From: Rhodococcus koreensis
Lineage (GTDB): Bacteria; Actinomycetota; Actinomycetes; Mycobacteriales; Mycobacteriaceae
NCBI RefSeq assembly: GCF_900105905.1
Contig: NZ_FNSV01000005.1
Span: 8,575,501 to 8,639,500, forward strand
Length of the DNA stretch: 64,000 nucleotides
Direction: 5' to 3'
Made by a program: the position numbers and the translations under genes. The notes under the pieces are model-generated. The model did not search any database. It was not told the origin of the DNA and worked only from the letters and a program-made list of their open reading frames with translations. How positions within the stretch are numbered: the stretch's first letter is position 1; each line of letters starts with the position of its first letter. Positions 51,352-59,408 of the stretch are shown here, piece after piece.

Positions 51352-51729
51352 TCACGGTCGAACCTGTGTCGCGAGGTGGGGGTGGTGGCGTCCCTGCAAA
51401 CTGTCCATCCGCTGCGACGGACGACGGTGGTGTCCGGAGGACGGTCCGCGGAGTCCTTCCCACTCGGGGAATGCGACCGGCCTGCGACTCGTGAGGTGAC
51501 CGGTGTTGCTGGTGAGATCGATCAGGCACCGGGCAGCGCCCTGCACGGAGAGGTGGTGCCTGCGCGCCACGTCGAGTAGTTCGTCGAAAGCCTGGGCATC
51601 GCTGTAGCCGCGTCTGGTGATCAGGACCGCCTTCGCAGTGGTCACGAGTTCACGGTCCGACGGCCCCCGGCGCCGGTCGAGGAAGCTTCGGGCGGACCGC
51701 ACGGGGTTCGAGATCTCGGAATTCAACAT
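51352..51729 (-). CDS. ANTAR-domain RNA-binding antitermination regulator, stand-alone
   Basis: This 125-residue protein consists of an ANTAR domain (residues ~18-68: LDRRRGPSDRELVTTAKAVL, then RRGYSDAQAFDELLDVARRH and AARCLIDL) and a basic, His/Arg-rich tail. There is no GAF, PAS or receiver sensor domain. ANTAR proteins bind paired hairpins in nascent RNA and prevent termination. The gene is divergent from the sulfur-acquisition transporter operon, whose long leader starts about 180 nt away. Regulation of that leader is an attractive guess. The ATG is at 51729. Confidence 0.78.
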   Translation of the reverse strand: MLNSEISNPVRSARSFLDRRRGPSDRELVTTAKAVLITRRGYSDAQAFDELLDVARRHHLSVQGAARCLIDLTSNTGHLTSRRPVAFPEWEGLRGPSSGHHRRPSQRMDSLQGRHHPHLATQVRP

Positions 51730-51876
51730 CTGGCATCACCTTCGCCTACGACGTTCCCCGGGTCTCGGAGTCGTAAACGGATACGGACGCATTTCCGTCC
51801 CCGTTCACCGAGGATGGGGAAGCAGATCAGCTCGACCGGGCGCACTGCGACCGCCGATCGTCGGCCGATCGTTCCC

Positions 51877-51906
51877 TTGAGCGAATCTTAAAGAACCTCG
51901 TAGTTC
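51877..51906 (+). promoter_or_regulatory. Promoter of the transporter operon, shared sequence with 60340
   Basis: TTGAGC (51877-51882), an 18-nt spacer and TAGTTC (51901-51906) align base for base with TTGAGG-n18-TAGCGT at 60340-60369. The spacers share TCTTAA-n-GAA-n2-TCG. Over the first 27 positions 20 are identical. TTGTTCG follows at the same distance in both (51914-51920, 60377-60383). This indicates co-regulation of the two halves of the cluster. Confidence 0.55.
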
Positions 51907-51991
51907 AGGTTGGTTGTTCGTCATTCCGGCACTGTGCACACTCAGCTGGTCACAGTTGTGACGAGTGTCGAGACGCGGAAGGAAGAACGTG

Positions 51992-52045
51992 ATGAGCGCC
52001 CATGGCCCCCTGTTCTCCTCCGCTGCGTTCCACTGTTGTCGCTGA
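51992..52045 (+). CDS. Upstream leader peptide MSAHGPLFSSAAFHCCR, candidate cysteine attenuator
   Basis: A 17-codon ORF (ATG 51992, or the adjacent GTG 51989) ends with His-Cys-Cys-Arg-stop. A good ribosome site AAGGAAG lies 6 nt upstream. It lies in the mRNA leader between the promoter at 51877 and the transporter start at 52200, and is followed by two hairpins. Short cysteine-rich leader ORFs before sulfur genes are known from mycobacteria as cysteine-responsive attenuators. The tandem Cys codons next to the stop and the downstream sulfur genes support that role. Translation is not proven. Confidence 0.55.
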   Translation: MSAHGPLFSSAAFHCCR

Positions 52046-52076
52046 TCTCGTGACCGGGCGCCTGCGGGCACCCGAT

Positions 52077-52131
52077 TCGGAGTTCGTACCTCCGATTCCC
52101 TGATCGTCCCGTCCGCCCGACCGTCGTCGGG
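52077..52131 (+). promoter_or_regulatory. Two leader hairpins downstream of the Cys-Cys ORF
   Basis: TCGGAG/CTCCGA (52077-52082 with 52090-52095, 7-nt loop) and CCCGAC/GTCGGG (52116-52121 with 52126-52131, loop CGTC) are perfect 6-bp stems. They lie after the upstream ORF and before the transporter start. Ribosome stalling at the Cys codons (52034-52039) could change which structure forms. No clear U-tract follows, so a translational mechanism or a factor-dependent terminator is also possible. Confidence 0.4.
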
Positions 52132-52199
52132 GTGGATTCGGCGCCACGCGCGTGTCTCGTCTTCCTTCCGTTCGTCCATGCATTGAGGAGTTCCGTCAG

Positions 52200-53855
52200 A
52201 TGACCCGAAGATTCGTCGGCAGAGCAACAGCTCTGATTGCGGCTACGGCCGCCGCAGCACTGGTGCTCACCGGGTGCGCCGCATCCCAGTCGGTGGCCTC
52301 CTCGAACGTCGGAGGGGATCCGGTTCCCGGCGGGACCCTCCGGTTCGCCGTCCTGGACGCGCCGGCGAACCTCGATCCGCATTCCGGTAGCTCGTACCCG
52401 GAGTCGCTGATCACGAGCAACATCAGCGACAAGCTCGTCTATCAGAATCCCGAATCGGGTGCTCTCGAGCCCTGGCTGGCGACGTCCTGGGACGTCAACG
52501 AGACTCTGACGGAATTCACGTTCCACCTGCGGAACGACGTCACGTTCAGCGACGGCACGCCGTTGACAGCGGACTCGGTGAAGGAGAACTTCGACCTCCT
52601 CGGTTTCGGCAACAAGGAACTCGGTGTCGTCCCGGTATCCGCGTACTGGGGCGGGTACCTCGGCACGGAGGTCATCGATCCGAGCACCGTGAAGGTCACC
52701 CTCGACAAGCCGAGTGCCGGTTTCCTCCAGGGCCTCTCGATGTACTTTGCCGGGATCCTCGGGCACACGACGCTGCAGTTGAGGAAAGAGGACCGCGCCC
52801 TTCCACAGAACATCGTGGCGACCGGGCCGTTCGTGGTGACCGAACACGTGTACCAGGAGAAGACCGTCCTGCGGAAGCGGGAAGGATACAACTGGGCGCC
52901 GGCGAGCCGGGGGCACAACGGTGGCGCCTACCTCGACGCCGTGGAAGTGCTCGTCATCCCGGAGGCCGGGGTCCGGACGGGGGCGTTGCGCTCGGGTGAG
53001 GTGGACGCGATCCTGGACGTCAACACGACCGACGAGGCGCCGCTGCGCGCCGAGGGCTGCGAGATCGTTCCCCAGCTGATCCCGGGCCGCGATATCGCAT
53101 TCGATTTCAAGACCGATCTCTTCCCGACCAACGAGCGTGCCGTGCGCGAGGCCGTCAAACTCGGCTGGAGCCGGGACGCGCTGGCGAAGACGGTACTGAC
53201 CGACAGCTACCGGCCGTCGTCCTCGGTGGTCTCGGAGCGCGTGCCGGGATATGCGGACTTCAGCGATCGACTGGTCGAGAACCAGGACGAGGCGAAGCGG
53301 ATCCTGGATCAGGCCGGCTGGAAGGAAGGCCCGGACGGTATTCGCGTCAACGCCGACGGCAAGCCGCTCAACCTGAGTCTGCTCGCCATCAACAACCTGG
53401 TGATCAACAAGCCCGCGTTCGAACTCATCCAGCAGGATCTGCGTGACATCGGTGTGGACCTGCAGTTGCAGGTCCTTCCCATCCCCGATTACCAGGCGGC
53501 GAGCAAGCTGCAGGGCAAATGGAACGTCCAGGTGTTCAATACCAGCCGATCGGACGTGGCGGTGCTCGAGCAGACCTACTCGCCGCTGTTCACGAACGGC
53601 GCCGCCATCACTGCGGACAACCCCGTCCGGCAGAAGGCGATCGACACGTTCCGCGCCGTCAACGAGACACTCGATCCGGCCAAGCGTGCCGCCGCGGCCG
53701 CCGCGGCGCAGGACTTCGTTCTCAACGAGGAGATCCTCAGTGTGCCGGTGTACAACCCGGCCCAGGTGACCGCGGCCAACCCGAAGGTCCACAACGTGGG
53801 CTACGAGGCACAGTCGCGAAACGTGTTCTACGACACCTGGATAGAGCAGGGCTGA
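52200..53855 (+). CDS. ABC transporter substrate-binding lipoprotein, Opp/Dpp family (SBP family 5)
   Basis: This 551-residue exported protein has an N-terminal signal ending with the lipobox LVLTGCAAS, so it is a membrane-anchored lipoprotein. The family 5 binding domain shows GGTLRFAVLDAPANLDPHSG, then NEVTFSDGTPLTADSVKENF in style (here RNDVTFSDGTPLTADSVKEN) and a long C-terminal lobe. Family members bind peptides, nickel, glutathione or sulfur compounds. ATG 52200 follows GAGGAG by about 10 nt; an earlier in-frame GTG at 52152 would disrupt the signal peptide. It is the first gene of the importer operon and sits behind the Cys-leader. An organosulfur ligand is inferred. Confidence 0.92.
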   Translation: MTRRFVGRATALIAATAAAALVLTGCAASQSVASSNVGGDPVPGGTLRFAVLDAPANLDPHSGSSYPESLITSNISDKLVYQNPESGALEPWLATSWDVNETLTEFTFHLRNDVTFSDGTPLTADSVKENFDLLGFGNKELGVVPVSAYWGGYLGTEVIDPSTVKVTLDKPSAGFLQGLSMYFAGILGHTTLQLRKEDRALPQNIVATGPFVVTEHVYQEKTVLRKREGYNWAPASRGHNGGAYLDAVEVLVIPEAGVRTGALRSGEVDAILDVNTTDEAPLRAEGCEIVPQLIPGRDIAFDFKTDLFPTNERAVREAVKLGWSRDALAKTVLTDSYRPSSSVVSERVPGYADFSDRLVENQDEAKRILDQAGWKEGPDGIRVNADGKPLNLSLLAINNLVINKPAFELIQQDLRDIGVDLQLQVLPIPDYQAASKLQGKWNVQVFNTSRSDVAVLEQTYSPLFTNGAAITADNPVRQKAIDTFRAVNETLDPAKRAAAAAAAQDFVLNEEILSVPVYNPAQVTAANPKVHNVGYEAQSRNVFYDTWIEQG

Positions 53856-53858
53856 ACA

Positions 53859-54821
53859 ATGGGACGGTACATCCTCGCCAAACTGGGTCAGTCCCTGTTC
53901 GTCGTGTGGGCGGCGTACTCGCTCACGTTCGTCCTGCTGTACGTGCTTCCGTACGACACCGTCGACCTCATGTTCGACCCGAGCGAGGCGGAACTGGTCA
54001 GTGACGCCGACAAGGACGCGGCGCGCGCACACTACGGTCTCGATCAGCCGGTGGTCGTGCAGTACGCCACGCGACTGTTCGGTGCCTTGCACGGGGACTT
54101 CGGGCATTCGGTGCGCACGGGGGAGAACGTGTGGTCGATGATCTTCGCGGTGTTGCCGCAGACGGCGATCCTCGCGGGTGCCGCACTGCTGCTCGCGGTG
54201 ATCGTGGCGTTCGCAATTGCGCTGTCGGCGGCGTACACCCGCAGTTCGTGGCTGTCGCAGGCCATCGCGTCCCTCCCCGCGGCCGGTGTGTCCGTACCGG
54301 TGTTCTTGGTGGGGCTCGCGATCCTGCAGGTCTTCTCGTTCCAGCTGCGATGGTTTCCCCCCATCGGAAACGACGGCTTCGCCTCGCTCGTGCTGCCCGC
54401 CGTCACGCTGGCGATACCGGTGTCGGCGCCCATCGCGCAGCTGCTGCTGAAGAACATCGAACTCGGGTTGAACGCGCCCTACGTCACGGTGTCCGTCGCG
54501 AAGGGCGCCAGCCGGTTGTGGGTTCTGGTGCGCGATGTTCTCAAGAACGCGAGCCTGCCCGCACTGACGATTGCCGGACTCACCCTCGGGAATTTGCTGG
54601 CCGGCGCCGTGATCGTCGAGACCATCTACTCGCGGTCCGGCCTCGGCCGGCTGACCGAGACGGCAGTCCGCACGCAGGACGTGATGCTCGTGCAGGCGGT
54701 GGTGGTGTTCGCGGCCGTCGTCTTCGTGGTCGTCAATTTCGTGGTCGACATCGTCTATCCGCTGCTCGACCCGCGGCTGCGCACGCGGGTCCTGGCCGGC
54801 GCCGCCCCGGCGGCCGGGTAA
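53859..54821 (+). CDS. ABC transporter permease, DppB type
   Basis: This 320-residue permease shows the DppB/OppB layout: an N-terminal helix (ILAKLGQSLFVVWAAYSLTF), a periplasmic segment with ALHGDFGHSVRTGENVW, and the EAA-type cytoplasmic loop VTVSVAKGASRLWVLVRDVL. GNLLAGAVIVETIYSRSGLG is the family signature. It starts 3 nt after the binding-protein stop and forms the channel with the DppC-type subunit encoded next. Confidence 0.92.
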   Translation: MGRYILAKLGQSLFVVWAAYSLTFVLLYVLPYDTVDLMFDPSEAELVSDADKDAARAHYGLDQPVVVQYATRLFGALHGDFGHSVRTGENVWSMIFAVLPQTAILAGAALLLAVIVAFAIALSAAYTRSSWLSQAIASLPAAGVSVPVFLVGLAILQVFSFQLRWFPPIGNDGFASLVLPAVTLAIPVSAPIAQLLLKNIELGLNAPYVTVSVAKGASRLWVLVRDVLKNASLPALTIAGLTLGNLLAGAVIVETIYSRSGLGRLTETAVRTQDVMLVQAVVVFAAVVFVVVNFVVDIVYPLLDPRLRTRVLAGAAPAAG

Positions 54822-54833
54822 GGAGGCACCACA

Positions 54834-55706
54834 GTGACCACATTCGATTTCCGCTCATCGGCCTCATCCACCGCCGACACCGCCGGCGACCGGTTCGTGC
54901 GGTTCGTGCGGCTCGCGTCGACCGCACCGGGCCTGGTCCTGTCCTGGCTGGTGATCGTCACGGTCGTTCTCTGGGCGGTGGCGCCGGGCTGGTTCACGTC
55001 GTTCAGTCCCTACGACGGTGACGTCGACGCCAGCTTCAGCCCACCCGGTCCCGACCACCTCTTCGGGACCGACCGCCTCGGCCGGGACCTCCTCGCCCGC
55101 GTGATCTTCGGGGCGTCCACGACGCTCAGTGCGACGTTGCTCGCGGTATTGGTGGGGTTCGTAGTCGGTTCGGTCGTCGGTCTGCTCAGCGGGTTCGTCG
55201 GCGGTCGCACCGATGCGATCGTCATGCGCTTCGTCGATGTGCTGCTCGCGATTCCGGCGCTCCTGCTCGCCATGACGGTGGTGACGGCACTCGGATACGG
55301 AACCTTCAATGTGGCGTTGGCGGTAGGCATCTCCGCGGTTGCGGCATTCGCCCGGGTGATGCGCTCCGAGGTGCTGAAGGTCGCCCAGAGCGACTACGTG
55401 GAGGCGGCCTACGGATCGGGAGCAGGCTTCGGTCGGGTCGTGGTCCGGCACGTGCTGCCGAACTCGGTCACCGCCGTGTTGTCGTTGGCTGCGCTCGAAT
55501 GCGGTTCGGCCATCCTTGCCGTGGCGGCACTGGGCTTCCTCGGTTACGGAGCGCCGCCGCCGGAGCCCGAGTGGGGGCTCGCCGTGTCGGAGGGGCGCGA
55601 CTACCTCGCCACCTACCCCTGGATCTCGATCCTGCCCGGCGTCCTGATCGCCGTAGTCGTGCTCGCCACCAACCGCATCAGCAAATCGCTAGGAGACCAG
55701 AGATGA
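54834..55706 (+). CDS. ABC transporter permease, DppC type
   Basis: This 290-residue permease has the DppC/OppC N-terminal helix, the sequence DHLFGTDRLGRDLLARVIFG, and the EAA loop DYVEAAYGSGAGFGRVVVRH followed by VLPNS. The GTG start follows AGGAGG by 8 nt, the strongest ribosome site in the operon. Its stop overlaps the ATPase start as ATGA. Confidence 0.92.
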   Translation: MTTFDFRSSASSTADTAGDRFVRFVRLASTAPGLVLSWLVIVTVVLWAVAPGWFTSFSPYDGDVDASFSPPGPDHLFGTDRLGRDLLARVIFGASTTLSATLLAVLVGFVVGSVVGLLSGFVGGRTDAIVMRFVDVLLAIPALLLAMTVVTALGYGTFNVALAVGISAVAAFARVMRSEVLKVAQSDYVEAAYGSGAGFGRVVVRHVLPNSVTAVLSLAALECGSAILAVAALGFLGYGAPPPEPEWGLAVSEGRDYLATYPWISILPGVLIAVVVLATNRISKSLGDQR

Positions 55707-57379
55707 GCGACGTCGAACAGGGGCACGGTCCGCTGCTGCAGATCGACGATCTGCGGGTCAGCTACCGTACCGCTCGAGGGGCCGGGAAGACCGCCGTCGA
55801 GGGTGTGGGGCTGAGCGTCCACCCGGGTGAGTTCGTCGCCGTCGTCGGTGAATCGGGCTCGGGCAAGAGCACCACCGTCCATGCCGCGTTGCGGCTCCTG
55901 CCGTCGTCGGCGTCCATCGAGTCCGGCACGATCCACCTGGGTGGGCGGGACGTGACCCGGTGGAAGGACCGGCAGCTGGCACAGCTGCGCGGTCCGTTCG
56001 TCGGGTTCGTTCCACAGGATCCCGGCACCTCGCTCAACCCGGTGAAAAGAGTCGGGGTGCAGGTCCTCGAGGCGATCCGGCTGCACCGGAAGGTCGAATC
56101 GGGTCCGGCGCGGGAGTTGGCGCTCGAAAAACTGCGCCTCGCCGGACTGAACAGTGTCGAACGGATCTACTCGCAGTTCCCGCACGAACTCTCCGGCGGG
56201 ATGAAGCAGCGAGTCCTCATCGCGATTGCCCTCGCGAGTGATCCGGCACTGCTGGTGGCGGACGAGCCCACGTCGGCGCTCGACGTGACGGTCCAGAAGG
56301 TGATCCTCGACCACCTCGCGGTTCTCCGCGACACCCTCGGGCTCGGCGTCCTACTCGTCACCCACGACCTCGGTGTGGCGTTCGACCGGGCGGACCGCGT
56401 GGTCGTCATGCGGCAGGGGAGGATCGTCGAACAAGGCGAGACGCGGGAGCTGGTCGAGAATCCGGGGCAGGAATACACCCGGTCGCTGATCGCCGCGGCG
56501 CCGTCGTTCCGCAGCGCGCGCCTCGGGCCGTCACCGCTCGCGCTCGCGGCGCGCGCCGTGGACGACACCGCGGCCGCGGGCCCCGTCCTGGAATTGCGCG
56601 ACGTGACCAGGCGGTTCACCGTCGGGTCGGGCTCGAAGGCCTCCGAGTTCGTCGCGGTCGACGGTGTGACCGTCGGTGTGACCGCCGGTTCCACCCACGC
56701 CGTGGTCGGTGAATCGGGAGCAGGCAAGTCCACACTCGCGCGAATCGCGGTCGGGCTCAGCCGACCGGACGCCGGCGAGGTTCTGCTCGAAGGCGACAGG
56801 ATCGACGGCCTGTCCCACCGCCGGCTGCGGCCGGTGCGACGCAGGATCCAGCTGGTACGCCAGAACCCCTACTCGTCACTCGACCCCAAGCTCAGCATCG
56901 AGCAGATCATCGCGGAACCGCTGGCTGCGTTCAAGATTCGGAACAATCGAACCGAACGCCGCACACGGGTGGTCGAATTGCTCGACGCGGTGGCGCTCGA
57001 CAGCACGTTTCTCCGGCGCAAACCCGTCGAACTGTCGGGCGGGCAACGGCAGCGCGTCGCGATCGCGAGGGCACTCGCCGCCGACCCGAGAATCGTCGTT
57101 CTCGACGAGGCGGTCTCGGCCCTCGACGTCTCGGTTCAATCGCAGATCCTGCAACTCCTCGTCGACGTACAGGCCGAATTCGGGCTGACGTACCTGTTCA
57201 TCACCCACGACCTGGGCGTGGTGCGGTTGATCGCCGACGACGTCACCGTGATGCGCGGCGGGCGGGTGGTGGAGTCGGGACGTGTCGACGACATCTTCGG
57301 CGCGCCGCGCGAGGCCTACACCCGAAACCTACTGCACGCCGTACCCGGCGAGAACCAACTTCTCGCCGCTGCGCTCTGA
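55703..57379 (+). CDS. Fused double ABC ATPase, DppD-DppF type
   Basis: This 558-residue protein carries two complete ABC domains. The first (~1-270) has VVGESGSGKSTTVHA, HELSGGMKQRVLIAIAL and LLVADEPTSALDVT. The second (~290-550) has VVGESGAGKSTLARI, ELSGGQRQRVAIARAL and IVVLDEAVSALDVS. Both have an H-loop (LLVTHDLGV, LFITHDLGV). DppD and DppF are usually separate; the fusion is common for nickel, glutathione and sulfur-linked peptide-type importers. The second Walker B reads DEAV rather than DEPT, a frequent variant. Confidence 0.93.
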   Translation: MSDVEQGHGPLLQIDDLRVSYRTARGAGKTAVEGVGLSVHPGEFVAVVGESGSGKSTTVHAALRLLPSSASIESGTIHLGGRDVTRWKDRQLAQLRGPFVGFVPQDPGTSLNPVKRVGVQVLEAIRLHRKVESGPARELALEKLRLAGLNSVERIYSQFPHELSGGMKQRVLIAIALASDPALLVADEPTSALDVTVQKVILDHLAVLRDTLGLGVLLVTHDLGVAFDRADRVVVMRQGRIVEQGETRELVENPGQEYTRSLIAAAPSFRSARLGPSPLALAARAVDDTAAAGPVLELRDVTRRFTVGSGSKASEFVAVDGVTVGVTAGSTHAVVGESGAGKSTLARIAVGLSRPDAGEVLLEGDRIDGLSHRRLRPVRRRIQLVRQNPYSSLDPKLSIEQIIAEPLAAFKIRNNRTERRTRVVELLDAVALDSTFLRRKPVELSGGQRQRVAIARALAADPRIVVLDEAVSALDVSVQSQILQLLVDVQAEFGLTYLFITHDLGVVRLIADDVTVMRGGRVVESGRVDDIFGAPREAYTRNLLHAVPGENQLLAAAL

Positions 57380-57413
57380 CATCCGGACAACCACCTACCG
57401 AAAAGGACATCAC

Positions 57414-57818
57414 ATGACCGACAACACCGACACCGCCGGCCGACTCACCCCCGCTCTCGTCACCCCGGTGCTCGCGGCCGCGGCCGTCAACGGCGGCGCC
57501 GTGCTCGTGGACGTGCGCAGCGACAAGGGGCGCGGAGAGAACGGCGAGGTCCCGGGAGCGATCGTTGCCGACCGCGACGCACTCGACGAACAGTTCGGAC
57601 TCGACTCACCCACGAAGCACGCCGAGATCATCTCGCTCGACCAGCCGATCGTCGTCGTGTGCGGATCCATTGCGGGGTCCGGCCCGGTGGCGGAGGGATT
57701 GCTCGAGCGGGGCTTCCGCAACGTGGTGCACATCGACGGCGGGTTCGCCGCATGGAAGGACGCAGGCCTGCCCGCGAACGAGCCTGCACGGGCACACGGC
57801 GACGAGACGCGGATTTAG
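57414..57818 (+). CDS. Rhodanese-like sulfurtransferase domain protein
   Basis: This 134-residue single-domain rhodanese shows AVLVDVRSDKGRGENGEVPG and the active-site loop PIVVVCGSIAGSGPVAEGLL with the catalytic cysteine, ending VVHIDGGFAAWKDAGLP. Such enzymes move sulfane sulfur through a cysteine persulfide. It follows the importer operon by 35 nt with its own ribosome site AAAAGGA. Position between the importer and sulfur oxygenases supports a role in sulfur assimilation. Confidence 0.9.
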   Translation: MTDNTDTAGRLTPALVTPVLAAAAVNGGAVLVDVRSDKGRGENGEVPGAIVADRDALDEQFGLDSPTKHAEIISLDQPIVVVCGSIAGSGPVAEGLLERGFRNVVHIDGGFAAWKDAGLPANEPARAHGDETRI

Positions 57819-57848
57819 CGGATCTACACAAAGCGTCAAGGCTGATTG

Positions 57849-57863
57849 TGTTGATCGGCAACA
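57849..57863. promoter_or_regulatory. TGTTG-n5-CAACA inverted repeat before the SfnB-like gene
   Basis: This 15-bp dyad lies in the 176-nt gap before the SfnB-like gene. Its size and T-rich/A-rich ends suit a LysR-type box, and a LysR gene lies downstream at 59409. The evidence is symmetry and position only. Confidence 0.3.
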
Positions 57864-57940
57864 TGTCTCGATATGAGATGGGACGAGAACCTGGGCTTCC
57901 GGTCGTTCCCTTCGGGCCCGGCCGGTAGACCGTTCCGTCG

Positions 57941-57964
57941 GCCGTCACCCGTCCGGGTGACGGC
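57941..57964 (+). terminator. Perfect 10-bp hairpin before the SfnB-like gene
   Basis: GCCGTCACCC (57941-57950) pairs exactly with GGGTGACGGC (57955-57964) around the loop GTCC. It lies 120 nt after the rhodanese stop and 30 nt before the next start. It could terminate the importer-rhodanese transcript or shape the leader of the next gene. There is no T-run. Confidence 0.5.
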
Positions 57965-57994
57965 GCTCGATCACGTCGTCCGAGGAGACCCTTC

Positions 57995-59230
57995 ATGACC
58001 GCTGTTACCCTGACCGGCCGCGTCAGCGACCATTCCACCGCCGTGGACCGTTCCCTCCCGCGGTTCCGGGAGATCTTCGCGCGCATCGCCGCCGGCGCGG
58101 CGCAGCGCGAACGCGCCCGGGAGCTGCCATACGCGGAGGTGGCCGAGCTGTTCGCCGCGGGGTTCGGTGCTCTGCGCGTCCCGGTCGAGTTCGGTGGCCA
58201 CGGGGCGACCCTGCCCGAGCTCTTCGAACTCCTCGCGGAGCTCGGGCAGGCCGATTCCAACATTCCGCAGATCCTGCGGGGGCACTTCACCACCGTCGAA
58301 ATCCTCCGCAACCTGGACGACGGACCGGTTCGGGCCCACTGGCTGGAAAAGATCGGTGCGGGAGCGGCATTCGGCAACGCACAGTCAGAGCCCACCGGCC
58401 GGGGAACGTTCGACATCTCGACCACCGTCACCGACCACGACGGTGAGGCAGTGGTATCCGGCGAGAAGTACTACACGACGGGAACCCTCTACGCCGACTA
58501 CATCCGGGTCGCCGTGACGGACGGCGATGCGCGGCGCCGTTTCGTGGTCGTGGCGGCCACCGCGGCGGGTGTCGACCGTATCGACGACTGGGACGGGATC
58601 GGTCAACGGCTCACCGCCAGTGGAACCACGAAGTTCGAGGCGGCACCGGTCGCAGAATTCGGCGAGTTCGGGCACCGCCCGGGATTCCTCGACCAGCAGT
58701 CCTCGTTCGTGCAGATCGTGCACCTGGCGACGCTGGCGGGGATCAACCGCAACGTGCGAGACGACGCAGTGGAACTCGTGCGCAGCCGCACCCGGACGAG
58801 TCTGCATGCGCCGTCCGATGCGGCGACGTCGGACTACGCGGTCCTCGGCGTGGTCGGGAAGATCGCGAAGAACGTTCTGGTCGTCGACAGCATCCTGCAG
58901 CGGATCGCGCAGGAACTCGAAGATGTCAACGCACGGTTCGCGGCCGAGGGGCCCACCCGCGACCTGTTCGCGGAGGTCTTCGTGAACACGTCCGCGGCGC
59001 AGATCGCCGTGATCGACGCGGTCCTGGACTCCGCCAACCTCATTTTCAACGCGGGTGGTTCCTCCGCGGTGCGAGAGGGACGCAATCTGGACCGCCACTG
59101 GCGGAACGCCCGCACTCTCGCCTCACACAACCCCGTGGTCTACAAGCCGACGGTCATCGGCGACTACCTGGTCAACGGCACCACACCCAAGTCGTTCGCC
59201 GACCGGTACGGCGAGCCGAAGAATTCTTGA
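57995..59230 (+). CDS. SfnB/DszC-like acyl-CoA-dehydrogenase-fold flavin monooxygenase
   Basis: This 411-residue protein has the acyl-CoA dehydrogenase fold, but its C-terminal signature NLDRHWRNARTLASHNPVVY is that of flavin-dependent sulfur monooxygenases such as DszC and SfnB. The N-terminal half shows ALRVPVEFGGHGATLPELFE and the beta domain EKYYTTGTLYADYIRVAV. These enzymes use reduced flavin and O2 on organosulfur compounds instead of dehydrogenating acyl-CoAs. ATG 57995 follows GAGGAGA. The neighbours (importer, rhodanese, FMN monooxygenases) agree with sulfur acquisition. The exact substrate is unknown, and a flavin reductase gene is not in the window. Confidence 0.87.
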   Translation: MTAVTLTGRVSDHSTAVDRSLPRFREIFARIAAGAAQRERARELPYAEVAELFAAGFGALRVPVEFGGHGATLPELFELLAELGQADSNIPQILRGHFTTVEILRNLDDGPVRAHWLEKIGAGAAFGNAQSEPTGRGTFDISTTVTDHDGEAVVSGEKYYTTGTLYADYIRVAVTDGDARRRFVVVAATAAGVDRIDDWDGIGQRLTASGTTKFEAAPVAEFGEFGHRPGFLDQQSSFVQIVHLATLAGINRNVRDDAVELVRSRTRTSLHAPSDAATSDYAVLGVVGKIAKNVLVVDSILQRIAQELEDVNARFAAEGPTRDLFAEVFVNTSAAQIAVIDAVLDSANLIFNAGGSSAVREGRNLDRHWRNARTLASHNPVVYKPTVIGDYLVNGTTPKSFADRYGEPKNS

Positions 59231-59408
59231 TCGCCGCTCCATCCCCGGAAAGAGCCTTGGCGTCGAGGATCGAGTGCGCGCGACAAGGTGTACTGAACAG
59301 AATCGTCGTGATCACAAACCTGTGCTGAACGGTCGCCGGTGGGCAGGATGGGAATACGGTCGACCGGAGATCCCGCGCGACCGGCCGATCTACCCACGAG
59401 GACCACCT

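Larger units (their letters stand above)
51730..52199. other. 470-bp divergent region with promoter and long mRNA leader
   Basis: This region separates the ANTAR gene from the transporter operon. It contains a promoter shared with 60340 (51877-51906), a 17-codon upstream ORF ending with two cysteine codons (51992-52045) and two hairpins (52077-52095 and 52116-52131). The expected transcript leader is roughly 290 nt long. The ANTAR promoter must lie in the left part; no clear box was identified. Confidence 0.6.

Noticed and set aside
51942-54107. A 721-codon open frame on the minus strand opposite the substrate-binding protein
   Set aside because: The plus-strand gene has a lipobox, a family 5 domain and a ribosome site. 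The opposite frame has no recognisable motif.
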